A stretch of 64,000 bases of DNA from Canna indica. Taxonomy: Eukaryota > Streptophyta > Magnoliopsida > Zingiberales > Cannaceae. The DNA lies in contig CP136891.1 of assembly GCA_034359265.1 (NCBI GenBank), forward strand, positions 82,044,001 through 82,108,000, read 5' to 3'. Shown piece by piece: positions 1 to 11,123 of this stretch. The first letter of the stretch is position 1, and every line of letters starts with the position of its first letter. A model generated the notes under the pieces. That model searched no databases. It had not been told where the DNA came from and saw only the letters and a list, made by a program, of their open reading frames with translations. The position numbers and the translations under genes are program-made.

Positions 1-1067
1 GAATTGTGAATCACACGATTCTAACAATAGAGTTGAGTATATTATTGAGAAAAAATAAAAATAAAAATTGATTAGAAAAAATCATCGAAAGTGAATATAT
101 ATTTAGTAATTAACACTTTAATTATACAGAGACAGAGGCAGGCTTTTACTAATCACAAGTTTTAGGATGGCCACATGCACTTTGATACGAATGAATCAAT
201 CAAGACTAATGAGACAAAAAAAAATCAATCAATCAAGACTAATTAAATACTGAATGATTTCTTGGCTGGAACAACGCTTATTTTGGCATATATATGCAGT
301 GTGTGCTTGTCGCTCATACAACATTTAATGCAGCACAATTCATGCTGTATCGAGATTGATAATCAACTGATTCATGAGCTTCCTGAAAACAACAAAAACG
401 ACACGTACAAGTGGTCTTGTCTGATACAAGTTGGATCCCATAATTCTATGCTGAAATATTATATTTAATAAGTACCACATTATATTTCAAATTAATATAT
501 TAATTTGTCGAAGAACACAAGTTGAATCAGCTCTATTTAATTTGCCGAAGAACACATGGTCGGTGGTCCAGGTCATTGCTAATTCTATAAGTTGAGTGCT
601 TCCCCATAATTATAATTTTCTTGAGAATGAGGAACCCATTTTTATCTTTTGCATATAATTAAATAAGATAATCCATAATTCTTCTCAGTGGAAAGTGGTT
701 GAGACTGGACACAGGTAGTAGAGAACATTCCCAAGACAGGACATCATGTTCCGGTCTTCCGGATGCAAATAAAACCAACACTTTGGCTATGACATCCAAG
801 CAACCTGATATACATAAAAGAAAAATCTTGAAGCCAACATATACTGATTGTCACTATTGCTTGTACTGCCGTATTGTTCTCCAACAAGTTTGATTGCTTT
901 ATGAAACCTATTCCTCATTCTATAGAAGAATTTCTAAATTACAAAAAAATATTTATGTAAACACTGGGGTTTATGAAAGCGATCCTTCCAGTGTCTAAGT
1001 CTAGTGAAAACCCTAGCCGAAAAAGGCTGCGGTCCTCCCCTTTAATCATGGCGAAAGCTTAGCCATG
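1..1067. other. AT-rich intergenic DNA, no gene recognised
   Basis: I see only short open frames without recognisable motifs, and no inverted ends or target duplications that define an element. Confidence 0.5.
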
Positions 1068-1490
1068 TAAAGGTGACAATGGGCCGGACCCACCCATGGG
1101 CAGCACGAGCCCAGCCTGGCCCGTCTGTGCCCAAGGGGCGGGCTGGACTCGCCCCTGCGCATGTGGGTCGTGCTGTGTTCGGCACGACACGCGGGCCAAG
1201 CACGGCACGCATGCTATGCTAACCCGATAAAGCTTGGTCTGACGCGCGTCAAACCTGGGCTAGACCTAGGTCTGGTGCGTGCCAGACCCAGGTCTAGCTC
1301 GACCCCCACGTCTAGCTCGTGTCTGGCTCGTGATTAATTTTTTTAAAAAAAAATATTATTATTTTTACATTTTTAAAAGTTTTGGGCCGGCCCGAGCTGG
1401 GCCTACCCCTTGAATTGTTGGGTCGGGCCTGACACAGCCCGGAGGTGGCCGGGCCTGGGGCGGCCCAAGCATGACCCATTGCCACCTCTA
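1068..1490. mobile_element. hAT-type non-autonomous element, GC-rich
   Basis: This 423-bp GC-rich block lies in AT-rich DNA. Its ends are inverted: the left reads TAAAGGTGACAATGGG and the reverse complement of the right reads TAGAGGTGGCAATGGG. It is flanked by near-identical 8-bp repeats, TAGCCATG (1060-1067) and TAGCCACG (1491-1498), the length expected for hAT transposition. The interior repeats GGGCC-like words. No transposase is encoded. Confidence 0.75.
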
Positions 1491-1723
1491 TAGCCACGGG
1501 ATACCTAGGGGTTTCAGGCCTTCAGGGAGAGAGAGAAGAAAAAGGAGTCGTGTGTGTTGTAATCTTTGACGATTTTGAGACGGCCTAAGGCGGTCGCATG
1601 CAAATGACTATCAAAAGCGGTCGTCATGCCGTCACGGGATTATTAATTTTCCGACGACAAAGGTTTCGGTCGCAAGGCCGTCGCAAATATATATGACGCC
1701 TTTGCGACCCCCGTTGCTAGCTA

Positions 1724-2323
1724 TAGGGGTGAGCATGGACCGGTTAACCGGTCCATTAGTATAAAAAAAAACCGGTCAATTAACTTCGATTTTTCAAAAC
1801 CATTAACTGTAAATTGGTCCATTAACTTCGGTTAACCACTATTTCGATTTCAGTTTTTTTAGTTCGATTAATCGATAATTTCCAGTTAACCAATAAAATT
1901 TTTTAACCTACAAACATAATAATATTATGCAAATTATGGAGAAAAATTTAAACAAATACCGAATTCTCATTGAGAAAAAAAGAAAAGAAAAAGTCAAACC
2001 ACTTGAACGAAGATGATGTTCTACAAAATTAATATTTTTATTTTTTTAATGTTTTTAATGTTATTTAATTTTCTATATTTTTTATAATTTTTTAATAATT
2101 TTTTATAATTTTTTATATTTTTTTAATAATTAATAATTTATTATTTAATATATATATATATATTATTAATAATTAATAAATTATATCTAATCGGTCGATT
2201 AACCGAAATCGAAATCGAAAACCGATTTTTCAAAAAATAAAAATAGAAACCGTAAAAACTAGTTCGGTTAACTGGAAAAACTGCTTCGCTAACCGAAAAA
2301 TTAATTTTTTTTGCTCATCCCTA
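1724..2323. mobile_element. hAT-type non-autonomous element with TTAACCG repeats
   Basis: Inverted ends TAGGGGTGAGCA (left) and TAGGGATGAGCA (reverse complement of right) are flanked by 8-bp repeats GCTAGCTA (1716-1723) and GCTAGCGA (2324-2331), differing at one base. The interior is AT-rich, with repeated TTAACCG and CGGTTAA words near both ends. It sits inside a sequence whose right side resembles a CACTA end (finishing at 2396), so it is probably a nested insertion. Confidence 0.8.
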
Positions 2324-2331
2324 GCTAGCGA

Positions 2332-2396
2332 TCATAGAATCGTCAAATCTGTGACCGATGTCGTGCCGTCGTAGATCGTCTGATTTCTAGTAGTGT
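2332..2396. mobile_element. Right end of a CACTA-type element (solo or truncated)
   Basis: The stretch ends in TTTCTAGTAGTG, the inverted form of the CACTACTAGAAA terminus of the CACTA elements further on. It is preceded by GTCGnn/CCGTCG words that also occur at 1570-1715, left of the nested hAT element. No matching left terminus was found, so this is either a truncated copy or one whose left end has decayed. Confidence 0.45.
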
Positions 2397-2592
2397 TAGA
2401 TAATCCATGGATCTTTATTTTATTTTAGGGCAAAATTTGTAATTTTTTAATATTAATTTCAAATAAAAATTAATTTTTTTCTATATAATAAAGTACATAT
2501 TATATTAACTACATATGAAAAAATATACTATATTATATATATGTATATTAAAATATTTATTTATAAATAAAATTTAATTTTTTTCATATATA

Positions 2593-2634
<42 letters not shown>

Positions 2635-2858
2635 TTTGATGTATACTTTTTAAAATATACCAATGTCAACCAAACGTGTTATAGGTTACCGTTCCTACTA
2701 ATTATTTTTTTATCAACCAAATATTTTTTTGGTACTTCCTGACAAATATAGGTGGAAAGTGAATTTATGAAAATTACAACTTTCTCATGTCAATCAAACG
2801 AGACATTCATTTAAACACGAGGCTAATTAATTAAAATAATCACACTTAATTTTATGCG
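2397..2858. other. AT-rich intergenic DNA with (TA)n run and MITE fragment
   Basis: A TA dinucleotide run occupies about 2597-2631. Between about 2660 and 2810 are words such as TCAACCAAAC and GTGAATTTATGAAAA that recur at 52680-52790 in the long Ran intron, so this is probably a fragment of the same MITE family. No gene is visible. Confidence 0.45.
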
Positions 2859-3600
2859 CACTACAATAAAAGCATGTTTTATCGGCGAGAAATTTTCGAT
2901 GCGCGTCAACAAAGATATCGAAACATAAAAGCAAGTAAAATAAATGATATACACACGTTTCGACGCCTGGAATAGACGTAGAAATGTACGTACGACATTT
3001 CAATGCGCTTTACAGGCACCTATGGCGCCGGTATGTGTGGGTTGGCGCAGTAAGCAAATTATTTTTATATTTTTTTTCTATTTATACTTTCCACTTTTTC
3101 TCTTCCTCTCTCCTTTCTTTTATCCTCTCTTCCTCCGCTTATTCTTCTTGATTTTTTTTCTTCTACTCTTATTTATTTTTTTCTTCTCTTTTTTTTTCTT
3201 CTCCTATCTTTCAGGTTATCCGAGTTGTTCAACTCATCAAATTGTTTTAAAAGGTTGGTGAATAATTTGTTTTTGTAATTTCTTTTTAATTGAACTTTTC
3301 CATGCATGTATAATTTTTTAAATATCTAATTTTTCCCTATCTAATTTATTTTTTTAAAAAAAGTTATTAGTTTTATATATTTTTTGGATTTCTGTTTAAT
3401 TAAACTTGAATTCCACAGCCGTGGGATTCAAAAATTTAATTTTGATGCAAGGAATTCGAGGAGCCGAGAATTTCGTCACACGCGGAATTCGAACTCTGTG
3501 TGTGACGGAATTCCAATAGGCACGAAAATGAATTTTGCTCCTTTTCGATTTTTGTCGCACGCGGAATTTGAATTCCGCATGTGACGGCTGATCGAATTCT
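2859..3600 (+). mobile_element. Dispersed repeat starting CACTACAATAAAA (copy 1)
   Basis: It begins with a CACTA-like terminus (CACTACAATAAAA). It continues through a long pyrimidine tract (3060-3212) ending in TTTCAG, which resembles a splice acceptor, and then a region rich in GGAATTC words. The same order of landmarks occurs at 61446-62300. No right terminus was located, so the right boundary is approximate. The long open frame through the pyrimidine tract is low-complexity and unlikely to be coding. Confidence 0.5.
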
Positions 3601-4542
3601 GCTGCAGATCGGAATTCATTTTTTAAAATAAAAAAAATGTATTAGCACCTCTGGTAGACATTGATATATTTAGATATGTCAGACATATCGACGCCTGTTA
3701 GGTGTCTATATGTCAGATTTTGGCTCTCGTCACTATCCAGTACCCATTATCTTTCGTCGCTTTTGCTAACGTTTGTATGCATATTTCGACTTAGGTTAGC
3801 GTCGAAATATTTTACTATATAATTTGGCATCGAAATATTAGTGATTTTATGAATGCATTATTAGCCGTTAATTATTAGCGTATCCTTAATTCAAAGGTTC
3901 AGCGCCTGTCCACGTGACCAAATTAATCAGGTAATATTTATAAATACACACAATATATATATTGAGTAGAAAATCATTGGCTGGTCACGACATCCTCCTG
4001 TCATCATGGACCACTGAAATAATTTGAGAGAATAATAATATGCCATCAGGATAGGGCCATTTCCTTATATGTCACTACGTGTTATTATACTTACAATCAC
4101 AAAATTAAAGATATATATATATTTCCCTATATATGTACGTATAACTCCATACACACTATATACTATACGTCGATCTGTATATGGCATTCTCCGTACGTAT
4201 CGCGTTACTGCACTCGCCTACGTATACATTGATATATAATTAATACAGATAAAAGGAATATATTATATATATACATGCAGGGAATCAATTAAGTGGGAAC
4301 AGTAGCTTCCTTAATTATGGTCAATTCTTATTCTTTAATGCCCATGCGTGCATACATGCTTACTACATTGGGGAAAAGAAGAAAACAAAGAACATGTCAC
4401 ATTTGCAGCTTCGCGTAAAGAAAAAAAAAGGTACAATTATATATCACACATTTATGATCGAGTAATATATATTAACTACACATAGCCCCTGTGTACGTAT
4501 CCAATCTCTTCGATCTTTCTCTCTTCCTGCGTGCTTCATCAG
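3601..4542. other. Intergenic DNA downstream of the zinc-finger gene
   Basis: AT-rich sequence with repeated ACGTACGT-like words. It must include the 3' untranslated region of the minus-strand zinc-finger gene, but I cannot place the polyadenylation site confidently. Confidence 0.4.
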
Positions 4543-5733
4543 TTAATACCCTGAACCTGAAATAAGTAAATAATTCATAACATAATCATATTAATTAAGT
4601 ACACATATATAGTCAAAGAAAGAACGATAAATTATTAGCTTAATTAATTAATCTGATAATTACTTACCGTAGTCTTTTGGCGCATTGCATCTGAAGCATT
4701 CCGTCCTGCTGGCATAGTTGTGCTCATTGCAGCCTAATCTGGATATATCATCAGTAAAGCAAAAATTAAGTGGTTCAGCATATGCATGCAGCCATCTCGC
4801 ATTTAGTTCAAAGCTAGAGAATAATTAATCCATAAAGCATTTGATCTGTTTTCAGATAGGACTGAGTAGTAGAGACAGTATATATTCCTCTCCGATAGAA
4901 CATTACATGCAAGCACATTGTCTCTGATATCAGACTGTTCGATGAATTAACAACTAGTGAATTGAAGTAAGACAACGTCTGAATTGAAACTACGTACGTA
5001 TCATTAAAGTAATTAATTCAAGGTATATTTAATTAAATTATTTATGTGCAGGCATCTATTGAGATGATCGCTAGTGGCTGAACTGCTGAAGACTGTAGAT
5101 AAAAGTATCGTGTTATCTTCAACACACGGCATCTCTTGAGATGATCGCTACTTTACACGGCTGCCGTGTGATGTATATAGCTCGGCATCTCTCGAGCTGA
5201 TACGCAACTTTACGCGCACTGCCATGTATGGTAGTGGGCCCTAAATTGCTCTTTCAGATCCCTCGCCTGCCTTTTGCTCTTTTGGGAACTCAATGGATTG
5301 AGGCAAGCTATGCATGCATGTCGTCATTGATCGATATTCCTATAGGGACGTGGAGAAGGTGCAGTACTAGAACGAGCACATTAAGCTATTAATTGTACCT
5401 GGTGCAGATCCAGTCGCCGGACTTCCAGGAGGAGGACCAGTTATTGGGGGCGCCGGTGCAGCGGAAGCCCCAGGACTGGGCGACGGCGGAGGCGGAGTCG
5501 TCTTTGGTGGCGCCGCACTTGAAGCAGCTGGAGCGGCTGGCGTAGTTGTGGACGCCGCAGGAGCAGTACCAGTCGCCGGGCTTCACCTCCCAGCTCCCGC
5601 TAATGCTCGTGTAGTCCGCCCTCTCCACGCCCAGCTTCATCTCCCCGCACCGCTGGCACGTGTCCCGCCGGCAGAAGTTCACGTACTGGCACGACCTGCA
5701 CACCCAGTCGCCGGGCTTCCTCCCGCTGCTCAT
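4543..5733 (-). CDS. RanBP2-type zinc-finger protein (three fingers)
   Basis: Coding exons on the minus strand are 5399-5733, 4668-4738 and 4543-4556. Together they give 139 residues. The introns are GT-AG; the second exon begins after CCAG at 4739-4742. Three RanBP2-type fingers are visible: residues 7-33 (Cys12, 15, 26, 29), 53-77 (Cys57, 59, 70, 73) and 106-133 (Cys110, 115, 126, 129), each with the G-D-W opening and the core asparagine. Finger 2 has CxC and finger 3 Cx4C in place of Cx2C, a pattern I associate with plant members of this family. Such fingers usually bind single-stranded RNA or ubiquitin; the target here is unknown. A 5'-untranslated intron is likely (about 5778-5837), with a TATA box at 5911-5919. 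Exon 1 is GC-rich, unlike its surroundings. The family call is secure, the physiological role unknown. Confidence 0.92.
5050..5225. repeat. Three imperfect tandem repeats in intron 1 of the zinc-finger gene
   Basis: The words GGCATCTATTGAGATGATCG, GGCATCTCTTGAGATGATCG and GGCATCTCTCGAGCTGATAC recur at roughly 60-80 bp spacing, each followed by CTTTAC-like or GTGGCTG-like text and a CTGCC or GAACTGC word. They lie wholly within the intron. Confidence 0.6.
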
Positions 5734-5910
5734 TTTAATCAGTTCCCCTTAAGTCTTAACTCCCTGCGCGCTCCTGTCATTTAAATAAATAAGAAGGGAA
5801 CTAAATGTATGAATCGAAGCAAAGAGATATGATCTTACTTGGAGAAGCTCTACTGATCGGTGCAGGCGAGGGACTGAGACACGGAGAGAGGAGTGCATGG
5901 TGAAGGGGGG

Positions 5911-5919
5911 ATTTATAGG
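5911..5919 (-). promoter_or_regulatory. Probable TATA box of the zinc-finger gene
   Basis: The minus strand reads CTATAAAT here, about 180 bp upstream of the start codon. It lies ahead of a candidate leader exon that ends in a GTAAGA donor near 5837. Confidence 0.55.
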
Positions 5920-5999
5920 GGTGGAGGAGGAGAAGCATGGAAGCTCATGTGATTGGCGAAATTAATTTCCCGTTACAGTTCCGCCCTCGCGTCCGCTTC

Positions 6000-7522
6000 T
6001 CTTTATGCGATTCCCGCACACTTTGTTAAAGGCGTAATAACACTGAAACCCAGGAAGGTCTTATGTGGGGAATTCATGTTCCCTCCCTCTCTCTCTCTCT
6101 CTCTCGCTCGCTGAAACTAATCGCATCACGTGGAAGACGAGAGGAGAGCGCGTGCGGGCGACGTGGTGGGCGAAGCGGGAACCTTTCTTCCCTATCCGTG
6201 ACCTGTGTATGCGTACGTGTACGCGTTCGGCTTATGCGGGCGGGCGTGACACGTAGGCCGGCTCTTTCAGTTAAGCCCCCCGTATTTTTTTTCTTCTCTT
6301 ACGTGGAAAAAGCTAAGTAATGCTCGTCAACAGGAAAGGATAAAGAATTATATCCTTAAATAGTAGAGATGGATGCTAAATGTGGTAATCGATCATGCGA
6401 ATCTGATTGAAGGAACCTTTCAATTATCTATTCACATGGATTATAATTAATTTTCAGGTCTTTTTATATATGATGAAGTTTAATGGAGAAAATCATTATA
6501 TAAATGCTGGTCCAACAAGAGATGGAATATTAAAATTCAACCCTTTATTTCACCTAGTAATCTGCTAGGGGGGTGGAAGCTAGTGAAAGGAACCAAATGC
6601 CCTGATGATAGCAGCAAAAATTCCATTTCAGTTCATCTGAGAATGCATGCAAGCAAGTGACAACAGCAAACAATTACTTTTTGCGGCTTTTTTGAAGAGC
6701 GGATAACGTATCACGAGTGCATTAATTATAGTAACATTTTCCAATATTCATTCATACACGCATCATGAAACTCCCACGAATTAATTAAGGATTCCTTCCA
6801 TGCATCAATCCAACACCTGCGCACGCGGCTAATTTCCAGTGGCCGGCGCCGAAGCATGTAGCGAAGGGAATCTGTGTGGGTGATGACAGGTGGAATAATG
6901 AGTGCATTATTTCGCAAATATTCCCAGGCTTTTTTTTTTTGCCCCGTGATATTGAGATGAAGCGAATGCGATGGGAGAAGGAAGAAGAAGAAGAAGGAGA
7001 TGATGTGTATATATATATATATAATGAAGGAATAGAACACATGCGCCTTCCCCGAGTGCAGAGCTCACCAGCTGCTTAAAATAATTAAGATGCATGAAGT
7101 CGCATGCAGGTGGGCTTCGGCGTGTCGCCGTCAGGTGCATGCATGTTGGTCGATCTGGTCCAGAGTTAGGGTTGCTTTTGCGGGATCATGTCCAACCCAT
7201 GGGTAAGGGATAAGAAGGTACCGCGCGCCGCCACGTGTCGCGTGCACCAGATCCCCATATGATTGTATGAATGATGAATCAACCAACGTACGTGGATGAA
7301 TTCCTGGCCGCCGATGCAAATCAACAAGCCACCAGGCTTCATACTTTCTTGGGTTAATTAGTTTAATTATAAATTCATGTTGTAAACATTAATTTTAATC
7401 CACTCTCTAACTAAAATTAAACACCACAAAAGAACAACAAGAATTAGGCAATTGAGATTAGGAGATAAATTGAAACCATATATATATATATACTTTTTGT
7501 AGCACTATGGTCAAATTATACA
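6000..7522. other. Upstream intergenic DNA, no gene recognised
   Basis: It contains a CT microsatellite (about 6085-6110) and several short overlapping frames on both strands around 6726-7140 that are low in complexity. None has a recognisable domain. Confidence 0.4.
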
Positions 7523-8260
7523 GAGCAGTTATCCAAATTCATAATTTGGACATGAGATTTTCTCATATTCATAACATGAATTTGAATTTTTTTAAATTCA
7601 TAACTAAATGGTCAAAGTTTCAATTTTATCCTTCACGTCAAAATATAATTTTTTTTACTAATTAATTTTTTTTCTAAAAGTATTTAAATGACTCAAAATA
7701 AATATTTTTTTTATTATTCATAATATATATTTTTTCAGCAACTCATATTAATATTATAGTAGATAAAAATTTATTTTAGTGACTAATAATATTATTTTTT
7801 ATTTTTAAAATATTTTTCAAAAATATTTAAATACATAAATTATACACTTGTTGAGTAAAATATAACGTAAATTAATTTTTTAATAATCCTTGTAGTATTT
7901 TTTTAGTGTCTAAAAAATTTATTAGTAGCCAAAAATTTTATTTTTTTATTTTTTAGTGTAAAATTATTATAAATAAAAAATAAAAAATATTATTATTAGC
8001 CATTAAAATAAATTTTTATCTACTATAATATTAATATAAATTATTGAAAAAAATATATTATGAATAATAAAAAATTTTATTTATTTTGAGTCATTTAAAT
8101 ACTTTTAGAAAAAAATTTAATTAGTAAAAGAAAACTATATTTTGAAATGAAGGGTAAAATTAAAACTTTGACCATTTAATTTTGGATTTGGAAAAATTCA
8201 AATTCATGTTATGGATATGGAAAAATCTCATGTCCAAATTATGGATTTGGGTAATTGCTC
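7523..8260. mobile_element. Full-length foldback MITE, probably Mutator-like
   Basis: Nearly the whole 738 bp is an inverted repeat: the left arm begins GAGCAGTTATCCAAAT and the reverse complement of the right arm begins GAGCAATTACCCAAAT, with pairing continuing almost to the centre near 7900. The flanking 9-mers AATTATACA and AACTATATA agree at 7 of 9 positions, fitting a decayed 9-bp Mutator-type duplication. There is no coding capacity. Confidence 0.75.
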
Positions 8261-8928
8261 AACTATATATATTCATCTACAGATTTACAGATTGCCGGGT
8301 AATTAATTACTCCATTGATTCCATGACAGATTTTGATAATCTTGATTCATAATGCTTGCATAACCCTTTGCACATTTTAATTAGGGTAATTACCTAAATA
8401 TATTCTGAACTATGCAATTTGTCTCATTTGTGACCAATTCTAAAATATTATCAAATTATATCCCGAAATTTGACATTTGTCTCAATTAAATCCTCCCGTC
8501 AACTCTCCGTCAGCAGCACCGTTAAGGCGATGATGTGGCGCTCTGACGTGGATTAAAATAATATTTTTATTTAAAAATATAAAAAAATTATATATAATTA
8601 TATTTTATATTTTATATTAAAAAATCACTCCATGTTCACTCCCGACTAGGGGTGTAACCGAGCCGAGCTTCTCACTGCTCGAGCTCAGCTCATCTAGAAA
8701 ATAATGAGCTCGAGCTTTGCTCTATCAGCTCAAGCTCAGCTCGAGCTACATTCAAGTCACTTGAGCTCGGCTCGTGTGGCTCGATTTTTTCCCCGAGGCG
8801 AGCTCGTTCGCAAGCTCGATCGAACTCGACTCGAGATCAAGCTCGACTAAACTCATGAATGAGCTCGATTAAGTAGTCGCTGTGGGGGAAGAGTGGAAGA
8901 CGATGCACTATCGCTGTGGGAAGACGGT

Positions 8929-9232
8929 CACTACTAGAAACTTGGTCTTCAGCAACGGCATTCAGCAACGGCCGCTCAAGCCATTGCTATTTGCAACGGC
9001 ATTCTTACGGCCGCCCGAGCCGTTGTAGATATTTGTATCTGCAACGGCGTTCTAACGGAAACCCGAGCCGTTGCGGATTATTTTAATTATCAGCAACGGC
9101 TTTCTGACGGAAAGTCGAGCCGTTGCTGATATTTTAATTATCAGCAACGGCTTGCTAACGGATAAGTGAGCTGTTGCTGATGATAACTTATCAGCAACGG
9201 CTTTCTAACGGGCGAGTGAGCCGTTGCTGATA
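8929..9232. repeat. Left subterminal repeat array of CACTA element A
   Basis: The motif AGCAACGGC and its inverted form GCCGTTGC occur many times, often paired as small hairpins separated by spacers of about 20-25 bp. In En/Spm elements, subterminal repeats bind the TNPA protein; that role is inferred here. The matching arrays are at 19060-19406, 9840-10141, 12925-13306, 22220-22585 and 28785-29086. Confidence 0.85.
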
Positions 9233-9233
9233 A

Positions 9234-9243
9234 GTTTATATAG
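9234..9243 (+). promoter_or_regulatory. TATA-like promoter of CACTA element A
   Basis: TTTATATAGG directly follows the last subterminal hairpin. It is conserved at the same place in B (about 10145-10154) and, on the minus strand, in C (about 28772-28781). In all three a pyrimidine-rich leader follows, with a GTATG donor-like site (9297, 10275 and minus strand 28658). This fits the common transcription start for the element's genes. Confidence 0.65.
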
Positions 9244-9606
9244 GGCACTCTCTCGCGCCCGACCCTTCTTCCTCCCGCTGCTGCCAACGCTGTCAGGTAT
9301 GTGCCCTCCGACTGCCGTCTCTTCCCGTTGCCCTCCGACACATTCCGGTAGAAATTCCGATCGAAACCCTAAAAATAGGGTTTCAGCCGGCGTCGGTCGG
9401 CCGATGGCCGTCGCCGGACCTTGTACATTGGCCGGACAGTGTGTCCGGCCAGTGTACGCCGGCGCCGGAGTCCACCTGACTCCGGCGCCGGAATTTGTAG
9501 TTTAATATTATTTTATTATTGTTTTAAATAGTTTTTTAATTGTGAATTAATTATTTAGATTAATTTGTTAGAATAATTTTTAGGGTTTAGATTAATTTCG
9601 GAATTA

Positions 9607-9770
9607 TCCACTTCGGACGCACGCCGGAATCGTCCAATTCGGACTTGCGCCGGAATCGTCCACTAGCTTCGGACGCGCGCCAGAATCGTCCACTTCGGAC
9701 GCGCGCCGAAATCGTCCACTTCGGACGCGCGCCGAAATCGTCCACTTCAGACGCGCGCCGAAATCGTCCA
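9607..9770 (+). repeat. 26-bp minisatellite in the leader of CACTA element A (six units)
   Basis: Six imperfect tandem copies of a unit resembling CGGACGCGCGCCGAAATC with CGTCCACTT-type linkers. The equivalent array has five units in B (10577-10710) and a single unit in C (about 28395-28425). It lies in the transcribed leader, upstream of the transposase. Confidence 0.8.
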
Positions 9771-9839
9771 ATATGGACTCGAATTGTCTCAAAACATTTA
9801 GAAAATAATCATCCATCCGACGAGTTAATATGTTTCACG

Positions 9840-10141
9840 CACTACTACAAACTTGGTCTTCAGCAACGGCTATCAGCAACGGCCGCTCAAGCCGTTGCTA
9901 TTTGCAACGGCGTTCTTACGGCCGCTCGAGCCGTTGCAGATATCTGTATCTGCAACGGCGTTCTAACGGACAACCGAGCCGTTGCGGATTATTTTAATTA
10001 TCAGCAACGGCTTTCTGACGGAAAGGCTAGCCGTTGCTGATTATTTAATATTCAGCAACGGCTTACTAACGGATAAGTGAGCCGTTGCTGATGATAACTT
10101 ATCAGCAACGGCTTTCTAACGGGCGAGTGAGCCGTTGCTGA
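9840..10141. repeat. Left subterminal repeat array of CACTA element B
   Basis: Repeated AGCAACGGC and GCCGTTGC words are arranged as in element A, with small sequence differences. Confidence 0.82.
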
Positions 10142-10144
10142 TAA

Positions 10145-10154
10145 GTTTATATAG
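10145..10154 (+). promoter_or_regulatory. TATA-like promoter of CACTA element B
   Basis: TTATATAGGG follows the left array, at the same relative position as in element A. It would drive the B-encoded TNPA-type transcript. Confidence 0.6.
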
Positions 10155-10576
10155 GGCACGCTCTCGCGCCCGACCCTTCTTCCTCCCGCTTCTGCCGCCG
10201 CCGAGACCTTGCCGCTGCTGCCGTTGCTGCCGACGCCGACGCCTCTCGCCGACGCGCCGCTGCCGCTGCTGCCGGTATGTTGATCGGCCGGCCTATACGG
10301 TTTCGGCCGGAGATGTTAAAATCCGACCGAAACCCTATTTCTAGGGTTTCGGCCGGCGGCGGTCGGCCTATGGCCGCCGCCGGACCTTCTACAGTGGCCG
10401 GACAGTGTGTCCGGCCACTGTACGCCGGCGCCGGAGGGTGGACTCCGGCGCCGGAATATATATATATATATATATTTATTGTTTTGAAATTGTTAATTAA
10501 TTATTTTATAAATGTTAATTAATTGTTTAGATTAATTGTTTAATTTGTTAGATTAATTATTAGGGTTTAGATTAAT

Positions 10577-10710
10577 TTCGGACGCGCGCCGGAATCGTCC
10601 ACTTCGGACGCGCGCCGGAATCGTCCAATTCGGACTCGCGCCGGAATCGTCCATTTCGGACTCGCGCCGGAATCGTCCACTTCGGACGCGCGTCGAAATC
10701 GTCCAATATG
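10577..10710 (+). repeat. 26-bp minisatellite in the leader of CACTA element B (five units)
   Basis: Five tandem units containing CGGACGCGCGCCGGAATCG or close variants. The same unit occurs six times in A and once in C. Confidence 0.78.
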
Positions 10711-10811
10711 GACTCGAACTGTCTCGAAACATTTAGAAAATAATCATCCATCCGACGAGTTGATATGTTTCACGTACGCATCGACGAATCGGATATGATT
10801 TAGCAAAACCG

Positions 10812-11048
10812 ATAGTAAGAGAAAATGATCCTCCTGGTTTCTATCAAGAAGATGATCTTCCTGCTGTGGATCGTATTATTCCAATACTCGAGGATGCAGA
10901 CACAACGTCAATTCAATTAGAAGTTGAATATGCTGATGATGACGATCATGAAATTGAGGAAACTGGAGATGAAGAAGATGAAGAAGAGGAAGAAGAGGAA
11001 GAAGAAGAAGAAGAATTCGAAGACTATTATTCAGATGACGAGGAATAA
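10812..11048 (+). pseudogene. TNP2-type transposase C-terminal remnant in element B
   Basis: About 75 residues of the acidic TNP2 tail survive, ending in a Glu-rich run and a Y-Y-S-D-D-E-E terminus with a TAA stop. They match the tails in A (to 17187) and C (to 24470). The open frame from 10866 has only an internal methionine. The catalytic body has been deleted, so no transposase activity is expected. Confidence 0.8.
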
Positions 11049-11123
11049 TTGTAAAGTATATATTTTATTAAATATATCTCTACTATTTATACAATAATCT
11101 GATTATATGTATGTTCGACAGAT

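Noticed and set aside
2944..3261. A 105-codon hydrophobic frame resembling membrane segments
   Set aside because: The hydrophobicity comes from a T/C tract shared with the repeat at 61446, not from a protein family.
9607..9770. Regular direct repeats that superficially resemble a CRISPR array
   Set aside because: The units are directly adjacent without unique spacers, in a plant transposon leader.
9645..10040. A 131-codon frame across the minisatellite and left array of element B
   Set aside because: It crosses the junction of two transposons and consists of repeat translations.
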